From contig JAQMRL010000003.1 of assembly GCA_035578175.1 (NCBI GenBank), positions 97,199,969-97,263,968 of the forward strand: 64,000 bases of DNA. Reading direction: 5' to 3'. Origin of the DNA: Catonia carolina (taxonomy: Eukaryota > Arthropoda > Insecta > Hemiptera > Achilidae). Positions 45,740 through 59,594 of the stretch are shown in pieces. Position 1 is the stretch's first letter, and every line of letters starts with the position of its first letter. Position numbers and translations under genes: made by a program. The notes under the pieces are model-generated. The model was not told where the DNA came from. It did no database searches and worked only from the letters and a program-made list of their open reading frames with translations.

Positions 45740-48700
45740 TAAAATAAAAAAATGTAAGTTTTCTATACGCATATTTCACAGAATCTGATCTATAGAAAAT
45801 TCTGATTTATTTTTCTATATAAATAACTGTGTAGAACGCCTTTTTAAGTCGGTTCAAATAGATTGTAATAAATCTCATATACTCACAAAGGTTCTTAAAA
45901 TAAAACTCTCAACAATTTGTTTACAAAACTACATAAAACTATTAACTAAAAAGTGGTAGCTTTTAGTAATTTCTATAAAGAAAGGTCAAAATTAAATAAC
46001 TATAAACTAAAAGAAACCGTGTTAAAATTTATAAGAGTGAACATCCAAGAAATCTGGTCAAACGAACGATTCGATGAACAAATAAAAGTTAAAAAGTGAT
46101 GGAATCCGCTTTAAATATATATAAAACATTCCACAACAGATAAAAACTAAAAACAAATAGACAAAAACGTACAAACTCTAAGAAAAAAAATAACTAGTCG
46201 GTTAATTTCTTACGTGGAACAACTTCTTCAGATTTAAAAATATAATTTTATTCTACAGTAAATTCCACTGAGCATTCAACGAACCGCCTTGTTTTTTAAA
46301 TAAGTTAGGGACACCAGAACTGTTGCATTAATTGGCATTATTTAACACAAATAAAATTCATGTAAATATTAAAGACATACCTGGTATTAACACCAGCGAT
46401 TTTTTAAAAAATATTTATCCGATTACGAAAACGAGAATTTTCCAAAATTTTGGTAAATTAATTTTAAGAAATACGTCAAGATATTAAATAAAAAAACTTA
46501 CAGTCAAAAATTAAATTTAGAGAAAGAACCATTACAAAATTAGACGGTTAAAACACACAAAATTTACCATTTTTTAGAGAAAAATTATTGATTTCTCTTA
46601 TTTAATTATTGATAAGAGGGTAAAAGCACAATTGAACTTTTGGACTAGCACAATTTTAATAGGTATTAAAAAACCATGTTATGTAACCTATATCTTAATT
46701 TAAATTCCCATTTTATTGTCATTTATAAATATTTATATACAGTTAATAATTATAAATAGTTTGGGTCTCTAACGACCCACACGTTCATATTATCTTTTTT
46801 TAAATTTAATTTAGCAACTACAACTGTATATTTATACAACCAGCAGTATTTATGACGTACGTATGCAATGTACAGTTTTCGTCTTGATTGAAGAAATCAC
46901 CCTGTGGTAAACCCTCGTCGTTGTTTTATATGAAATCCCTGTTTATTCCAGCATCGTTTTAATCTCTATGCAGATTTTGTGGTAGATAATACTAATACTT
47001 AGTGGTTTTGTGTTAAATACTAATAAATTCGGAAAAGAATATTAAAATGAAATATGCGTTAATAGATATTTTCTGAAATGTAAAAATATGTGAATATTAA
47101 AATTATGGGTAAAGCACAACTATAAAGTAGTAATACCATTAAATAAACAGAAAACATAAAATTTCAACATAAATCAATCATTTTTTATAATTAAAGTGTA
47201 ATGATAATCTGTGTGTTTAGTAAGGAATACAAGTCAAGAGCCAAGAAAAATTAAAAACAGATAAATTTCAGATTAAACGAAACAAGAGATTAAATTTAAA
47301 TGATTTATGAAGCAAATAAACAGCGTTTAATTTCCAAGTGAATTGAAAAATATAAAAATGTAATGTGGAGAACGACCTTGGTCAGGTGCATAATAAAATG
47401 TAGGTTGGTAAATGGTCTGGTCTAATAATATATAGCAATAAAAAATAATTTACTATATTATATTATTATTTTGATGTTTTGTAATATCTAGACAGGCTGC
47501 ATGCGACATTTTGAAAGCTATGATAGAAGAATTATAGGTAGATAGTTAAGAGAGAAGGGATGAGGTACAGTATATAGAGACCTATGAATACCTGCTTTCA
47601 AACTAAGGGGTGATCTCCTAGTGAAACAGGACCTCGATCTTCCACTCCTTTATTCTCTTTCATTAGGCAGCTGAAATCTCCATTTGTTATGTTCCTCATT
47701 CAACTGGTTCGTTTTTTATGTAGGTTACATAGAACCGCTATTTAAAAAAAACGAATCGAAACCTCAACCCCTTTGATTTTGAAAGACGAGGTTATACGGT
47801 GAAACGATGGTATATGGTGGGGATAGAAAAAGGATTTTTAAATGAATCACGGTTGATCTGAACTCTGAAGGGTAATATTGTTTAGTCTATGTGGTGTCCG
47901 CCACCACTGAATCTTCTATCTAAACATTCCTTTAGACTCCTTAAATTTCTATGCTCCAGTTGCTTACATCCTTCAAAAATGACAGTTTTATCCGATGAAT
48001 TTATGGACATATTTTAAAAGTTTAATCTCCTCGTGTTACAATTTATTAATTATCTATCATAATTCAACATAACTGCGATTTAATCCATAATAATAAAACT
48101 ATAAACGCGCTTAAAAAAATTGTTCAGGAACAAACAATAAATAAGAACGAATAATAAACAATAACGGAAATAAAATTAAACAAAGATGGTTGTTTAATAT
48201 CTATTAAAAAAATACGTAACTTGTACGTTAGTTATGTATTAAATTTCAACAACCATCCTCGATATTACAGAGCATTATTTATCATTGCTTTTATACCTAA
48301 CGTTTCAAATTCTATAATTTTTTTTATTTTAAAAAACATTTTCTAAACAAAATTATGTAAGTAGTTCTTTTGTTTGGAAAAATTTATAATTCAAGAATAA
48401 TTTATCTAATTATAGCCTATAGTCATAGTTACGAGTATTTGTCAAAGATATTAAACCACCACAAAATTAAAAAAAAATCACTATAAACCGTTTACTTCCT
48501 GGAAAAATGCGAATTCCAAGGAGATAACAAAGCCAATAAAAAATAGTGAAAACACTTATGAAGACTTGTACTGCAGTAATTTACATTTCACCGAGTTTTC
48601 ATAGAAACGCTAACCAGATTCGTCCGTCATTTTCATATCTTTATGATATTCTTTAATTTACACCAACGTAGAACAGACGTGGCGTAGAAGCAAGTTACTT

Positions 48701-49915
48701 TTAACTAGTAACTTCAGCCAGGGGCGGTCCACGGTTGTTAGAATTTTTGGTCAGGTCTGGAATTTTTAATCACTAATTTTCATCTGTTACACTTCATCAT
48801 CATTATTGTGGAAAATACTCATCTCCTCACGGATTAGGCATTTCTACTTGTTCCGACATCCATCTTTTCTTCGGCCTCCCAATATCTACTTCCTACTGGT
48901 TTGAATACAAAATAGTTAAAAATCAAAATGTAAACAGGATATAAGGTCTTCTAAAAAAGATTATTTCGTTAAATGATATGCAGTTCCTTCTCAAAACAAG
49001 ACACAATACATGGGCAGTAAAAACACACCCAATCGGATTCACTTAAAATTTGGAATTTTCCAAAAAGTACCGACGAGCATTTGCCATAAAGTGATTTTCT
49101 CAATGAAGACAAAAAAGGTCATTACACGATTACACTGACATGAATACTGCTGGTTATAAATTAATTAACAAATTTAGTTGCTTCTGAATAAATAATTTCA
49201 TATCTTTGAGCTTTCGTGGCTTTTCATACCCGAAAGAAAATTATATTTACTTTCAAGTTTTCAATATAAAACTAAATCAACGATGATCTGTTTTAATAAA
49301 CCGATAAAATGACTAACCACGCAAATTAGTGTGATTTAATAGATCACAAAACACCGTGGGAATAAGCAGAAGTAAACGAATTATGTATCGTTATACATAA
49401 TATCGTTTAAATTGACACAGTACGCCGTGAAGACAGTAAACTGACCACGCCCTAACCAACCTACTACACATTTGCATTGTAACTTGTCAAATTCACCTCA
49501 CGGCCCTTTAAATTTACTTATTTAAACATCTAAAAGCTTGTTGTTAAAATACTTACATCTTTGACCCCACCTCACCTTTTTGTTCACACCCTAAACATCA
49601 AGGTTATGAATAATGATATTACGGAAAATGTGATTGTGTATCATTTTACTATTCGTCTAGGGTTCATACAATGTATTAAAATAATTTTGTTCTACACGAG
49701 TAATTTAGCAATTATAATAAAAATGATCGTTTTATTATTAGGGCACTTTACAGACACCCAAAATTATTTATTAAATTTACCTGGAAAAATTTGAATGCTT
49801 TTTAAAAAATCAAAGATCTAAACGGAAATTCAATTTTTCCTTAAGTTTTCCTACAATTCGTCGTTCAGAACCCAACAAGATTTTTATTTGATTTTAATTT
49901 TATAATATTAGAAAT
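45740..49915. other. longest stretch without recognised elements
   Basis: About 4.2 kb with no match to the repeat families here and no credible coding frame. The 47470-47990 part is less AT-rich. On the minus strand, tttttccag/gtaaat at 49788-49775 looks like a splice acceptor joined to a donor. Confidence 0.45.
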
Positions 49916-49916
49916 T

Positions 49917-50250
49917 GCTCGTAACACGCAAGTGGAGTATTAAATTATTTGCACTCGATCTGCTAGTTCCAAGGGACAAAAAAATTCTGTTTCTTATCAT
50001 AGAGTCAGCCAATTATATGACTTAAAGCATTTAGGAACAGTACAGGTATAGGTGTAAAAGATACTAGTCAGAGTTATCTCCTCCAAGAATAATGCATTTC
50101 ATCATTTCACTGCCAGACCCTGTGGAGAATGAAATAAGGTGTCATTAGCAGGGTGGAGAGAAGATGCTTTTTAGAGCGCCGGGCATGCTGATATAAGCAT
50201 TCTTTTCCACTAAGTAAAGTCTCTAGAGATTCAAACCCGCCAACAACAAA
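49917..50250 (+). mobile_element. SINE B, internally deleted copy
   Basis: Starts gctcgtaacacgcaagtgga and follows the family to cttttccactaagtaaagtc, skipping about 50 bp of the 3' region including the gcattggtaaacc part. It ends gattcaaacccgccaacaac. The hairpin is lost. Confidence 0.85.
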
Positions 50251-50567
50251 TAGAGAAAAACAGATATTATCGAGATAATAATACAAAATTTTAAACCCAC
50301 ATTGCAACTGGACTTCACATTTCACGACTCCTGAAGGCAAAAAAAGCCAAAACGTAAGAAATAAACATTACACTTCGCTGTTTTTTTAGTTTGTAAACAA
50401 TACGCACCGAAAAATCATTCCCTATAAAATTAAGTAATTGAATTCGAACAGCTACTTTTTAAATTGTTTTTAAAAATGTACATTTTTGATAAAACTTAGC
50501 TTATTTATAAAAGTATCTAATTCAAAAACATAAAAAATTAATAACTTTTATTGGGAACAAAAAAGTA

Positions 50568-50745
50568 GAGGCCACCTCCGTAGAGTAGTGGTTAGCGTAT
50601 CACGCGGAGGTCCCGAGTTCGATTCCCGGTCAGTGTCTGGAAATTTTCACAAGTCAAAACTTACAGATACAGTCACATAAACCACCGTAGTCGCTAATAA
50701 TCAAGCAGTTGATGTGATTTTAAACAAATAAATTTAAAAAAAGGT
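50568..50745 (+). mobile_element. SINE C, best-preserved copy
   Basis: Box A-type tagagtagtggttagcgt (about 50581) and box B AGTTCGATTCC (about 50618) are spaced as in tRNA-derived SINEs. The body ends with accgtagtcgctaataatca and an AT-rich tail. It is not a tRNA gene: the 3' half does not close an acceptor stem and a SINE body follows. Confidence 0.85.
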
Positions 50746-50749
50746 TGAG

Positions 50750-51808
50750 TATTATTTAAAACAAAAAAATATGATAGTAAAAGCTACATCAACTTCTGTC
50801 AAATGGCAAAATTATCTTTGTAAAAAGAAACCAATAACGCCGGGTGCGCGAACTTATGTTGAACACCGCTCTAGTTTGTGAAACCCGATAGTACACTCCT
50901 CTTCACCCACCATAGTACCCCCTTATTCTTCCCACAACAACTACAGCCGCCTTGCTGCATTCCTTTTAGCGATGGATAGATGCTTTACAAGCAACGTTGT
51001 CGGCCTATTATGAAAGATTTTATGAAAAGGAACTGGCTCCATACAACCCGAATGAACCAAACTTCTATGTGTGTTTGTGTGAATGTATGAGTATAAATGT
51101 ACGAAGATACCGTGGGTGGAAGTGTTGTTGTAACCCCAGTTTTTTGTCTTTTCTTTTCAATTCTTTAAAATTTGTTTTTTTCTACCGGTTTAGTCAAAAC
51201 TCTATGGTTAGGTATAGTTTATTTAGTTAAAGAAATCTTTACTAACCAGCCAGACCGAGTTCATTTTATATTCAAAACAAGTCTTTTTAATTTACTTTTT
51301 TCAAATAAAACATTTTGTTGGTCTGAATTCACGAAACCTAACAAGATAATATGGCATTTTTTTCATGGAATACTCAAGATTTATACTATTATCAACTTTA
51401 TTTTACTTAACAGAAATAAATTTTTAAAAAATTGAGAACTGACACACAATTATCCTGATTGATCACCGTCGTTTCAGTAGTGACTAGAGAACATGTATAA
51501 TTTTTTCAAATGCAATTTTTTAACTCCCAAATAAAATCGTTAATATTTTTTTTCAATTTCTACCTTGAGTAAGGTAATTTATTTTTCAACATTTATAACT
51601 AATTCACAAATAATTTAGAAACGAAAGATCTTAACCTACCCTAATGAAAAATATTACGAACAACAGACCCAAATAATCATTTTCTAGTACTTTATCGAAG
51701 ATGCTACTATGGTATTTACATCATTGATTATTTCATTTAATAACTTTTAATTAACTTTAATTTTCATGAATTATATTTTTCACATTGGTAAATATAACGT
51801 AAAACTGA
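50750..51808. other. unassigned AT-rich intron
   Basis: No repeat or coding frame supported. Confidence 0.4.
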
Positions 51809-52681
51809 CCCACCGGATTGGTCTAGAGATAAAGTGTCGTCGCCGTGAATTAGTGTTTGACAGCTGATTTTCGGAGACGAAGGTACCTGGTTCAAATCCT
51901 AGTTAAAATAGTTAACTGGACCTTTTTCGTTATTTCACATCACATCATTTGTAACTTTAAAGTCGTCTCGTGTAAACGCATCTTTACTATTATTACTGAT
52001 GACTCCCACTCACTCTAATTAATTGTAGATATTGTTTGCATGTTTATTAGTACACATTAGTTGGTTGTTTGCTTCGCACGTGTTCTGTTCAATACATAAT
52101 GAATCTTTTGGAATTTACTCCTATTATTTCTACTAAAGAAAGAGCTATACTTTTCTTTCAAGGGAAAGGAATATTGCATAATTCGCGCATTTGTTTAAAT
52201 GGACACGATATAATACTTACTGAACACCATTGGCCAGTATCGTTGGGTGCGTAATAAAGCAATCTGCAGAATTAGTAAACCTCTAAAAAGCGACACATTT
52301 CTCGCTAATACGAAGTTGGATTATCCAACCATCATTCTCTTCATTTACAGTTACATTTAAATAAAAATGAAAACAACCGAAATAAAAGAAACAGGGGATT
52401 GCCAGTCGAACATAAGAAAGCACGCGCTGGCGATTGCTGGGTTGAACAGTAAAAGTGCATTCACACGATATTTTGATGATGTGAAATAACGGAATAGGTT
52501 CGTTACTTTTGTACGGATTTAAATACCGGTATACTTTGATGGTTGGGGTTCAATTAACCATACTCTTTCAAGAATGGTCGGCCTACGTATGTACAAGATT
52601 ACACCTCATTAACACGTCACACACACATCCTCATCGCATAGGATTGCATATTGTTCTGAATTTAACAGACTGCAACGTACT
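51809..52681 (+). mobile_element. SINE A interrupted by a Merlin element
   Basis: The head (cccaccggattggtctagag to gttcaaatcctagttaaaat) reaches 51917. The body resumes at 52502 (gttacttttgtacggattta) and runs to agactgcaacgtac. The interruption is the TIR element below. Confidence 0.92.
51918..52501 (+). mobile_element. internally deleted Merlin (ISXO2-type) transposon
   Basis: Terminal inverted repeats GGACCTTTTTCGTTATTTCA and GAACCTATTCCGTTATTTCA (right end, reverse complement) bound 584 bp. Flanking GTTAACT and GTTACTT may be a degenerate target duplication. From 52090 the plus strand encodes the N-terminus of an ISXO2/Merlin transposase: ISTKERAILFFQGKGILHNS, then RICLNGHDI, half of the Cys zinc ribbon. 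After a frameshift near 52240 comes RWVRNKAICRI and a segment ending TIILFIYSYI, matching RW.C....CR and the ...I..FIY.W segment. The catalytic domain is missing, so it is non-autonomous. Confidence 0.82.
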
Positions 52682-52741
52682 ATTCTCTCTACTTCATCGA
52701 CGGTACAAGTTACAATTTCTCATTAAAAATTAATCGTTCAT

Positions 52742-54400
52742 CCAACATTTTTAAAACAAATTTGAATAATATAGTACAGAATCCAAAACTTGACAAAGTG
52801 AAATCACTCCAAAGTTTTTACGGTGGTTATATACACTCCTTGAATAAATAATGTATTTTTGAAGAAGTATCTTCTTTTCAGGAATAAAATAAAATTTACT
52901 GCAAATTTACTTATGAGTCGTAAGCGCTAAAATTACTAGGCAACCCACTAGGAAGGCACCGTAGAAGATGGAAGCATAAGATTTAGTTTGAATATTGACG
53001 CACTATTGAATAATAACAGAGCTAACAACCCACAAATACGATTTGAAATAACAATAATGCCTTAAAAGTCCAACTTCTAAACGGTGTTTCTCAAAGTCCG
53101 TAAGTACCTTGTTATGTTTTATATTTTCATCAAATTGATTATTTGTTAGTAATACAGTTATGAATTAAGACTTTAAGTTAAAACAGAAGTTGATATCCAT
53201 ATAAAAGGCGCTGTAGGAACAAACACTATTAGGTCCTGCCATTATCATCAATTTTACTTGAACAATAACATATTATTTCCTAATTAAAAACCGTAAATAG
53301 GTGTGAAGTTATAACTTAAGAATTACAATTGATATCATTCTTGCAATTACAATTACAATGATTTATTGTATCATTTACAATGAAATGTAATTTAATTATA
53401 AGCCTATTTAAAGACAAAACAAAGGAAATAAATTAATAATTAATAGTCATATTCTTTATTACTTAGCTAAATCAACAATTTACTGCCATTAGTAATATTA
53501 TTCAAATGGTAAATGTTTGATTTTATTATTTTAATTTTATTACTGCGTTAATAATAGAGTAATAAAAACCAAGTAAAATTTACACAGCAAAACAAGTAAT
53601 AAATTGTAAAACATTTGGCACAGTAATATAAATTTCACTATTCTTATAATATAATAATTTTACACGATTCTTTTTGTACTTATAGAATTAAGAACAAACA
53701 TAAACTTCCTGTTTAAATCAAAATCAATTATATTTCTGTTGGATATGGTTAATTGTGTATTGGTTTGAAATAATTACGTTTGTTTAAGAGTATATAATAA
53801 CGGTTCACCCTTAACATTAACTATTCTAAAAATATAAGAATATTCAAGTGCTTTAGTTTTGTCTAGAACAACACAATGAGCATTTATTACAAGAAAACAA
53901 GGAAATAAAAATTTAATATAACTCTTGTTTTACAATGACCTATATAAGAATAACAAAACCACATAACATACACACACACACACACATGTGTAATAATAGG
54001 TATCCGAACAGCTGTAATGTTTAAGTAAAAAAAACATTATTAAATTACCTTCAAAACAATTCAAGAAATAAAATTGCCGGGTTATGAATGAATTAAATAC
54101 AATAGCAATGTGAGCCAAAACAGAAATAAAACTACTTACTCCCTAAATACATTTAAATATATCGTTCAACATAATTAAAAACCATACAACACCACGCTCT
54201 AGCTTAATAATATTGCTGTATAAACAGAAACAAAAATAAAAATTAATCTTAAGTATGTGTTCCACTTAAAAGGAAACAACGAATATTAAAACTTCCAAAT
54301 GAATTATCTAAATTTAAACACTAATGTGGTCCAAGCGAATTATGAGTTAATGAACAAGTCATTATTTATTAATGACCAATACTAGATGGGGACTGAAGAG
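52742..54400. other. unassigned AT-rich intron
   Basis: Contains a short (AC)n run at about 53968-53986. Nothing else recognised. Confidence 0.5.
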
Positions 54401-55200
54401 CAGTTATTCTCAACCTGGGGGTCGCGGTGATATCATTGGGGGGGGGGGGCGGAACAATACTGAAATCAGTTAATAACTTTGTAAGAAAACATCATTTATT
54501 ATACAAATTTTATATGCAATAAGTACACTTACTTGTAAAGAAAAGAAATTCATCATTAATTAATTATTAATGTGACGGCTGCATTTGTTTTTCATTATAC
54601 ATTTTCTTCATACGTGGATCTTCGTTAGAAACACATAAAAGTAAATTGTTCTCAAATGACAATATACGATTCCGATATTTAGTTTTTAGTGCAACCATAA
54701 AGGAAAACCCCTTTCACAGAAATAAGACGTGGAAAAAAGTATTAATATTTTCAATGCTTCTGTGACTAAATTTCCACATTCACATCGTCGAGCAAGCCAA
54801 AACGTATTTAAATTTTCACATACAAATTGCAGTTGTGGCGTTTTTGTCGGCAGACATTTCGATGAGCCGGTCGTGAATCTCAACTGGTAACTTAGCTACG
54901 GCAACAATGTTTTCACTAAACGGATTCAGTGCTCATCTCTTTGAAAAATCGCTAATTCTAAAATAGCGTTGTTGTGGGTCTGTGCAGGTAAACCGAATAA
55001 CTGATATTCTTCAACTGTATTTGTAGATTCGTTTTGATGTTTCTGCGTTTTTTGCACCTGTAGTCTATAAGTTTTCCAGCATAAAGTTGGAAATAGTCTA
55101 ATAATTGAAAATCCTTTAATAATTCTTCGGAATTGTTGTATTTTAGTAAATTTCTCGTAAAATGAGTTTTACCCTTTTTCCAGCACGGCTAAATAAGATA
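54401..55200 (-). pseudogene. hAT transposon 3' part with transposase remnant
   Basis: The terminal repeat CAGTTATTCTCAACCTGGGG at 54401 is typical of hAT elements (CAG.GGTTCTCAACCT). The minus strand encodes pieces of the transposase: LKYNNSEELLKDFQLLDYF (around 55140-55085), QLRFTTGSSKCLPTKTPQL (54890-54835), FVCENLNTF, and ILFSTSYFCERGFPLWLH with TAA (about 54735-54683), the TT.LCE.GFS block. Stops and shifts are many. The 5' end of the element is not found. A G-run (12 G) follows the terminal repeat at about 54439-54450. Confidence 0.72.
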
Positions 55201-56460
55201 AAAAATTTCCAACGCCATCCCATACCAATATCTACCGGGAAAAACTGTTAAGATAACGATACACTTTTCAATGTCATACAGCAATATTTTGGTATTATTC
55301 CAATGTAACAGATCCAATTAAGAATTTCTAATCAATACATTTTGCTATAATTTCAACGACTTAGAAGACCGTCCGGTTCTTCGAGTAGTACTTAGTAGTT
55401 CAGGATTAATAAAATAATATTTTATTAGAAAAAATTAATACAAAATTATAAACAAGAGAAATCGTTTAAAACACCAAAAAATCTGTCACAGATTCAAAAT
55501 TCGTAATGGATAAATAAATTCAAAGATATGAAATGAAGAAGGGGTAAATTACATTAAATTAATTTTATTTTCAGCTCCATTAAATACAGAATCCGTGACT
55601 GCGTTTGTGCAAGGCGTGTTAACGTATTAATGTATATGCTGTAAATAAATTTCAGTTCAATGAAAAACTTCAATCGTTTAACCAGCAAAGTATATTAATA
55701 TTTAAGACATATTTAAAACAACATTATAGAGCGAATTATGAAATTATTTTTATAATGATTTTAATTCTTTTGATGCATTTATTCAAAAATAAATTGAAAA
55801 TATATTTAAGGATGCGGATCCATTCATACTTGCGTTTTTAAATAAATTAAAATACATACATCAGCGATAATAACGTACGTTTAAATTAATATAATTGTTT
55901 TCCGATGCTGACAGGGTGTTACGAATAATTTGGGAGGCGAAGAAACATTATTAGTGTGATACTTTCAACAATATTTCAAAATGACCTTTCTACTCTGACT
56001 TTAACTTTAAAATTGGTACTTTTCCAAAAACGTTAGCCTCGACGGACGGCTAATACTATACAATATACATTTACACTTAAAACACATTCACACGGACAAA
56101 TAAACACGTACTAACACATATATTCTACTTCACTCACACATACTAACACATCTGGTGCGGTTCAAATCTCAAGTGGACCAGGGAATGATGTGAAAATTGT
56201 ATAACTAAATTTAGCTTTACTGCCATATTGCTGATGATACAGCCCTTTAAAAGTGATGTCTATTATACGAACCATAATAAACACACTTTGTTATGTTAAA
56301 TAAATAATAAAAGAATAAATAATTCTTAAAATTTATTTATTATCTTACTACTTATTGAAGAAAAAACTACAAATGTATTGAAAAGTTTTAATGCATAAAA
56401 ATAGACAAATCTACTAAAATAACGTTACAGTTTAGTTGAATAAAATAAAATATATAATCG
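55201..56460. other. unassigned AT-rich intron
   Basis: The 5' portion of the hAT element may extend into the first 200 bp here. Otherwise nothing recognised. Confidence 0.4.
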
Positions 56461-56462
56461 GA

Positions 56463-56565
56463 CGGTTTCCGTGGTTCTGTGGTTAGAGTACTATATTATA
56501 CTGCACATAGCAATACGGAAGACCCCGGATTCGATTACCGTTTCGGATCTAAAATTATTATACGT
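56463..56565 (+). mobile_element. SINE C head
   Basis: Box A-like ccgtggttctgtggttagag, then gaagaccccggattcgatta (box B CGGATTCGATTACC) and gatctaaaattattatac. It abuts the Jockey-like tail that follows, so the SINE body is missing. Confidence 0.65.
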
Positions 56566-56990
56566 TAATACAAATGGAATCCAATTATGGGACTCAGCAA
56601 GCCATTCTTATGCTTAAATTCTGCAGAGGTTACAATCAAAACAACTCACGACAATCATCGTCTTGATACACAGCGAACAACATATTACACAGAAATTTAT
56701 TTACACATTTGTACAGTTCAACATGGAATCAAAACATACAGTACAAAATACCAACGAAGACTCAAATCACACACAAATCACCTAGCTCTCTCACTCTTAG
56801 ACAACTGAAACGAAGACATCTTATGGACTTAAAGCGACAAGACGACACATAAAGTAAATTTACGAAGTTTCTCCATTGGGGGGAGGGGTTTCTTCGATCA
56901 TGACAAAACAAAAATACATCTACTCAATATTCTACTTAGGAATAGATTATAAATTTTCCTGTATTTAAAAAAAAATCCACCGATTCCGTA
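56566..56990 (+). pseudogene. Jockey-like LINE tail with 3' UTR
   Basis: Reads NGIQLWDSAS and LQRLQSK blocks, then TYSTKYQRRLKSHTNHLALS and LLDN with TGA at 56806-56808, then RRHLMDLKRQDDT in another frame. The 3' untranslated part has acgaagtttctccattgggg and ttcttcgatcatgaca, followed by an A-run near 56970. It matches the 3' UTR-like pieces at 1-125, 925-1012 and 2215-2375. Confidence 0.75.
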
Positions 56991-57235
56991 CCGTAACTAA
57001 TAGTAATCAATTATAACCAAAGCAGTTAATGCCACTAAAAAAAGGCTAAAAAAATAATACATTTGACAGACTCTCGTGTACTGGTCACCGTACTGAATTA
57101 CAAGGCGAAGGTCCGAGATTCAATTCATGGCCAGGATCTGTAAATTATTACAAATTAAAACCCACAGATTCCGTACACTGTAACCCATAGAACCCGCGTT
57201 AATAACCAAACCAGTCGATGCGCCTACACAATAAA
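56978..57235 (+). mobile_element. SINE C remnants, tail plus a further copy
   Basis: 56978-57052 holds a 3' body (ccgattccgtaccgtaacta, accaaagcagttaatgcc). 57060-57235 holds a second copy with box B (CCGAGATTCAATTCATGG), aggatctgtaaattattaca and aaaccagtcgatgcg. Both are decayed. Confidence 0.55.
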
Positions 57236-57239
57236 CCTT

Positions 57240-57997
57240 CCCGTTTCTAGAAAACATTTGTTGTAACTTTCGATTACAAAAATTTCGTAACTTAAAAGTT
57301 TCATCAAAATTCAGATAAACTTTTTTTAAATAAGTAATTTTAATATTAACCTTCACAGGTGAGCATTGTATTTTAGAGATAAGTGGAAAATACAAATAAA
57401 TTCTCAAAGGAATCTAAATTTCGTCAATATTAATTTATTGGTCAAATCTACAGATCTAAGAGACATATTCAAAAAATCAAAATCTGATTTTCATCACATT
57501 AAAAACGGTTAACTTTTTTCAAAAAATTCAAGCAAATAATTTTTGTCGTTTTTGTTACAGCAGTACGATAAACAAAACTATTCTGTAAGTGTTCGTACGA
57601 ACAGTTTTTTTCTTTTTTTTTAGTTTAATCATTTTTAATTTGCTTTAAACTATACTATTAAATGGTATTAATAATACTCATTGAAAATATCTTACAAGTG
57701 TTATAGTCTACGCTATTACAACACTTGACCAACCGACTATTTTAAAGATAGTGCCTACTAATAACTTATCTGCAGTAATATACATTACTAGTACATAATG
57801 TAATGAATATAGTTTTATAAAAATAACAGAGAGAATTTTAAAAAGCATTTCTTATTTAGTGTTTCAAGTAGATCATTATTCAGTAAAATAAACAACTGCT
57901 TTCAAAGAATCAATGCACTTACATTTATTATCACATCAAAAAAAACTATACAAATATTTTTACAACTAATGTTATTTTATATTCACAATACATAAAA
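57240..57997. other. unassigned AT-rich intron
   Basis: No repeat or coding frame recognised. Confidence 0.45.
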
Positions 57998-58001
57998 TTA
58001 A

Positions 58002-58757
58002 GGGGGGAGTCTACCCAAAAAAAACTATTTTGTTTTAAGAAGTAGGAAGCTCATATTTTACCTAATCATTGGGAACAAAAAGGAGTATGTATTACTAAAT
58101 TTTTATAATTTTATGACAACCACAATCCCTTCCCAAGAGGGAGGAGTGAAAATTCAGTAATTCAGGAAAAAAATAATTTATGAATATTTTCCCAATCAAC
58201 TGGATTTAGAAACAGTAAGAGTATCGAATTATACAGGGACGCTGGTATTGACTGAAAGTTACACTTACTCTAAAAAGTTTTATCAATTTTTAATTTCTTC
58301 CGTAAAATACTTTTTTGCTTTTTCAACTTTTAAACTCCATAAAATTGCTGTGCTCAGAGTTATTTAATAATAATACCCAGGTCTCTGGAGCAGAATATGC
58401 TGAATCAGTAGGGAAAAATTATTCATTTATCTTAAAAATAAAAACTATTTTTTTAGTCAAGACAACAGTCACTATTTATGGACATAATAATTTAAAGAAG
58501 TACTAAGATTTTTACAAATAAAATGGTCTCCACTGCGCCATTGTAACTCATTTTGAACACGAACGGTAGTGTAACCTAACGTATAAAGGCGAACTAAATA
58601 CAAAAATTAACAAGCTTGAAATTGGTGAAAAATTAAGTTTTCACGTTTTCGTTCGGAAAATATTTGTAGTCTATTTTTTTTTTAATTTTTGACTAATCTT
58701 ACAATATAAATAAATATACTGTTAAAATGTGTTTTTTCAATCCTCGGTAGACCCCTC
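58002..58757. mobile_element. TTAA-flanked TIR element next to hth exon
   Basis: The left end ggggggagtctacccaaaa and the right end's reverse complement gaggggtctaccgaggattg form terminal repeats, each flanked by TTAA (57998-58001, 58758-58761). TTAA duplication is used by piggyBac and Kolobok elements. G-rich starts favour Kolobok, but no transposase is present to decide. The 756-bp element lies 131 bp from the donor of the 142-nt hth exon, on the intron side. Confidence 0.7.
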
Positions 58758-58886
58758 TTAATTTTTTTATTTTTGATTTTTAAAGCAAACATATAACAAT
58801 AGAGAACTAAAATAGTTTCTTAGTGGAGCCCCCAGATATTTACTACCAATACTTTTTCCTACGAAATATCGTGAACATATTTTCTA

Positions 58887-59594
<708 letters not shown>

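Noticed and set aside
50568..50640. tRNA-like sequences with good box A/B (also 16744, 28844, 42660)
   Set aside because: They are heads of SINEs with repeated bodies and tails, and do not fold into a complete cloverleaf with an acceptor stem. Not called as tRNA genes.
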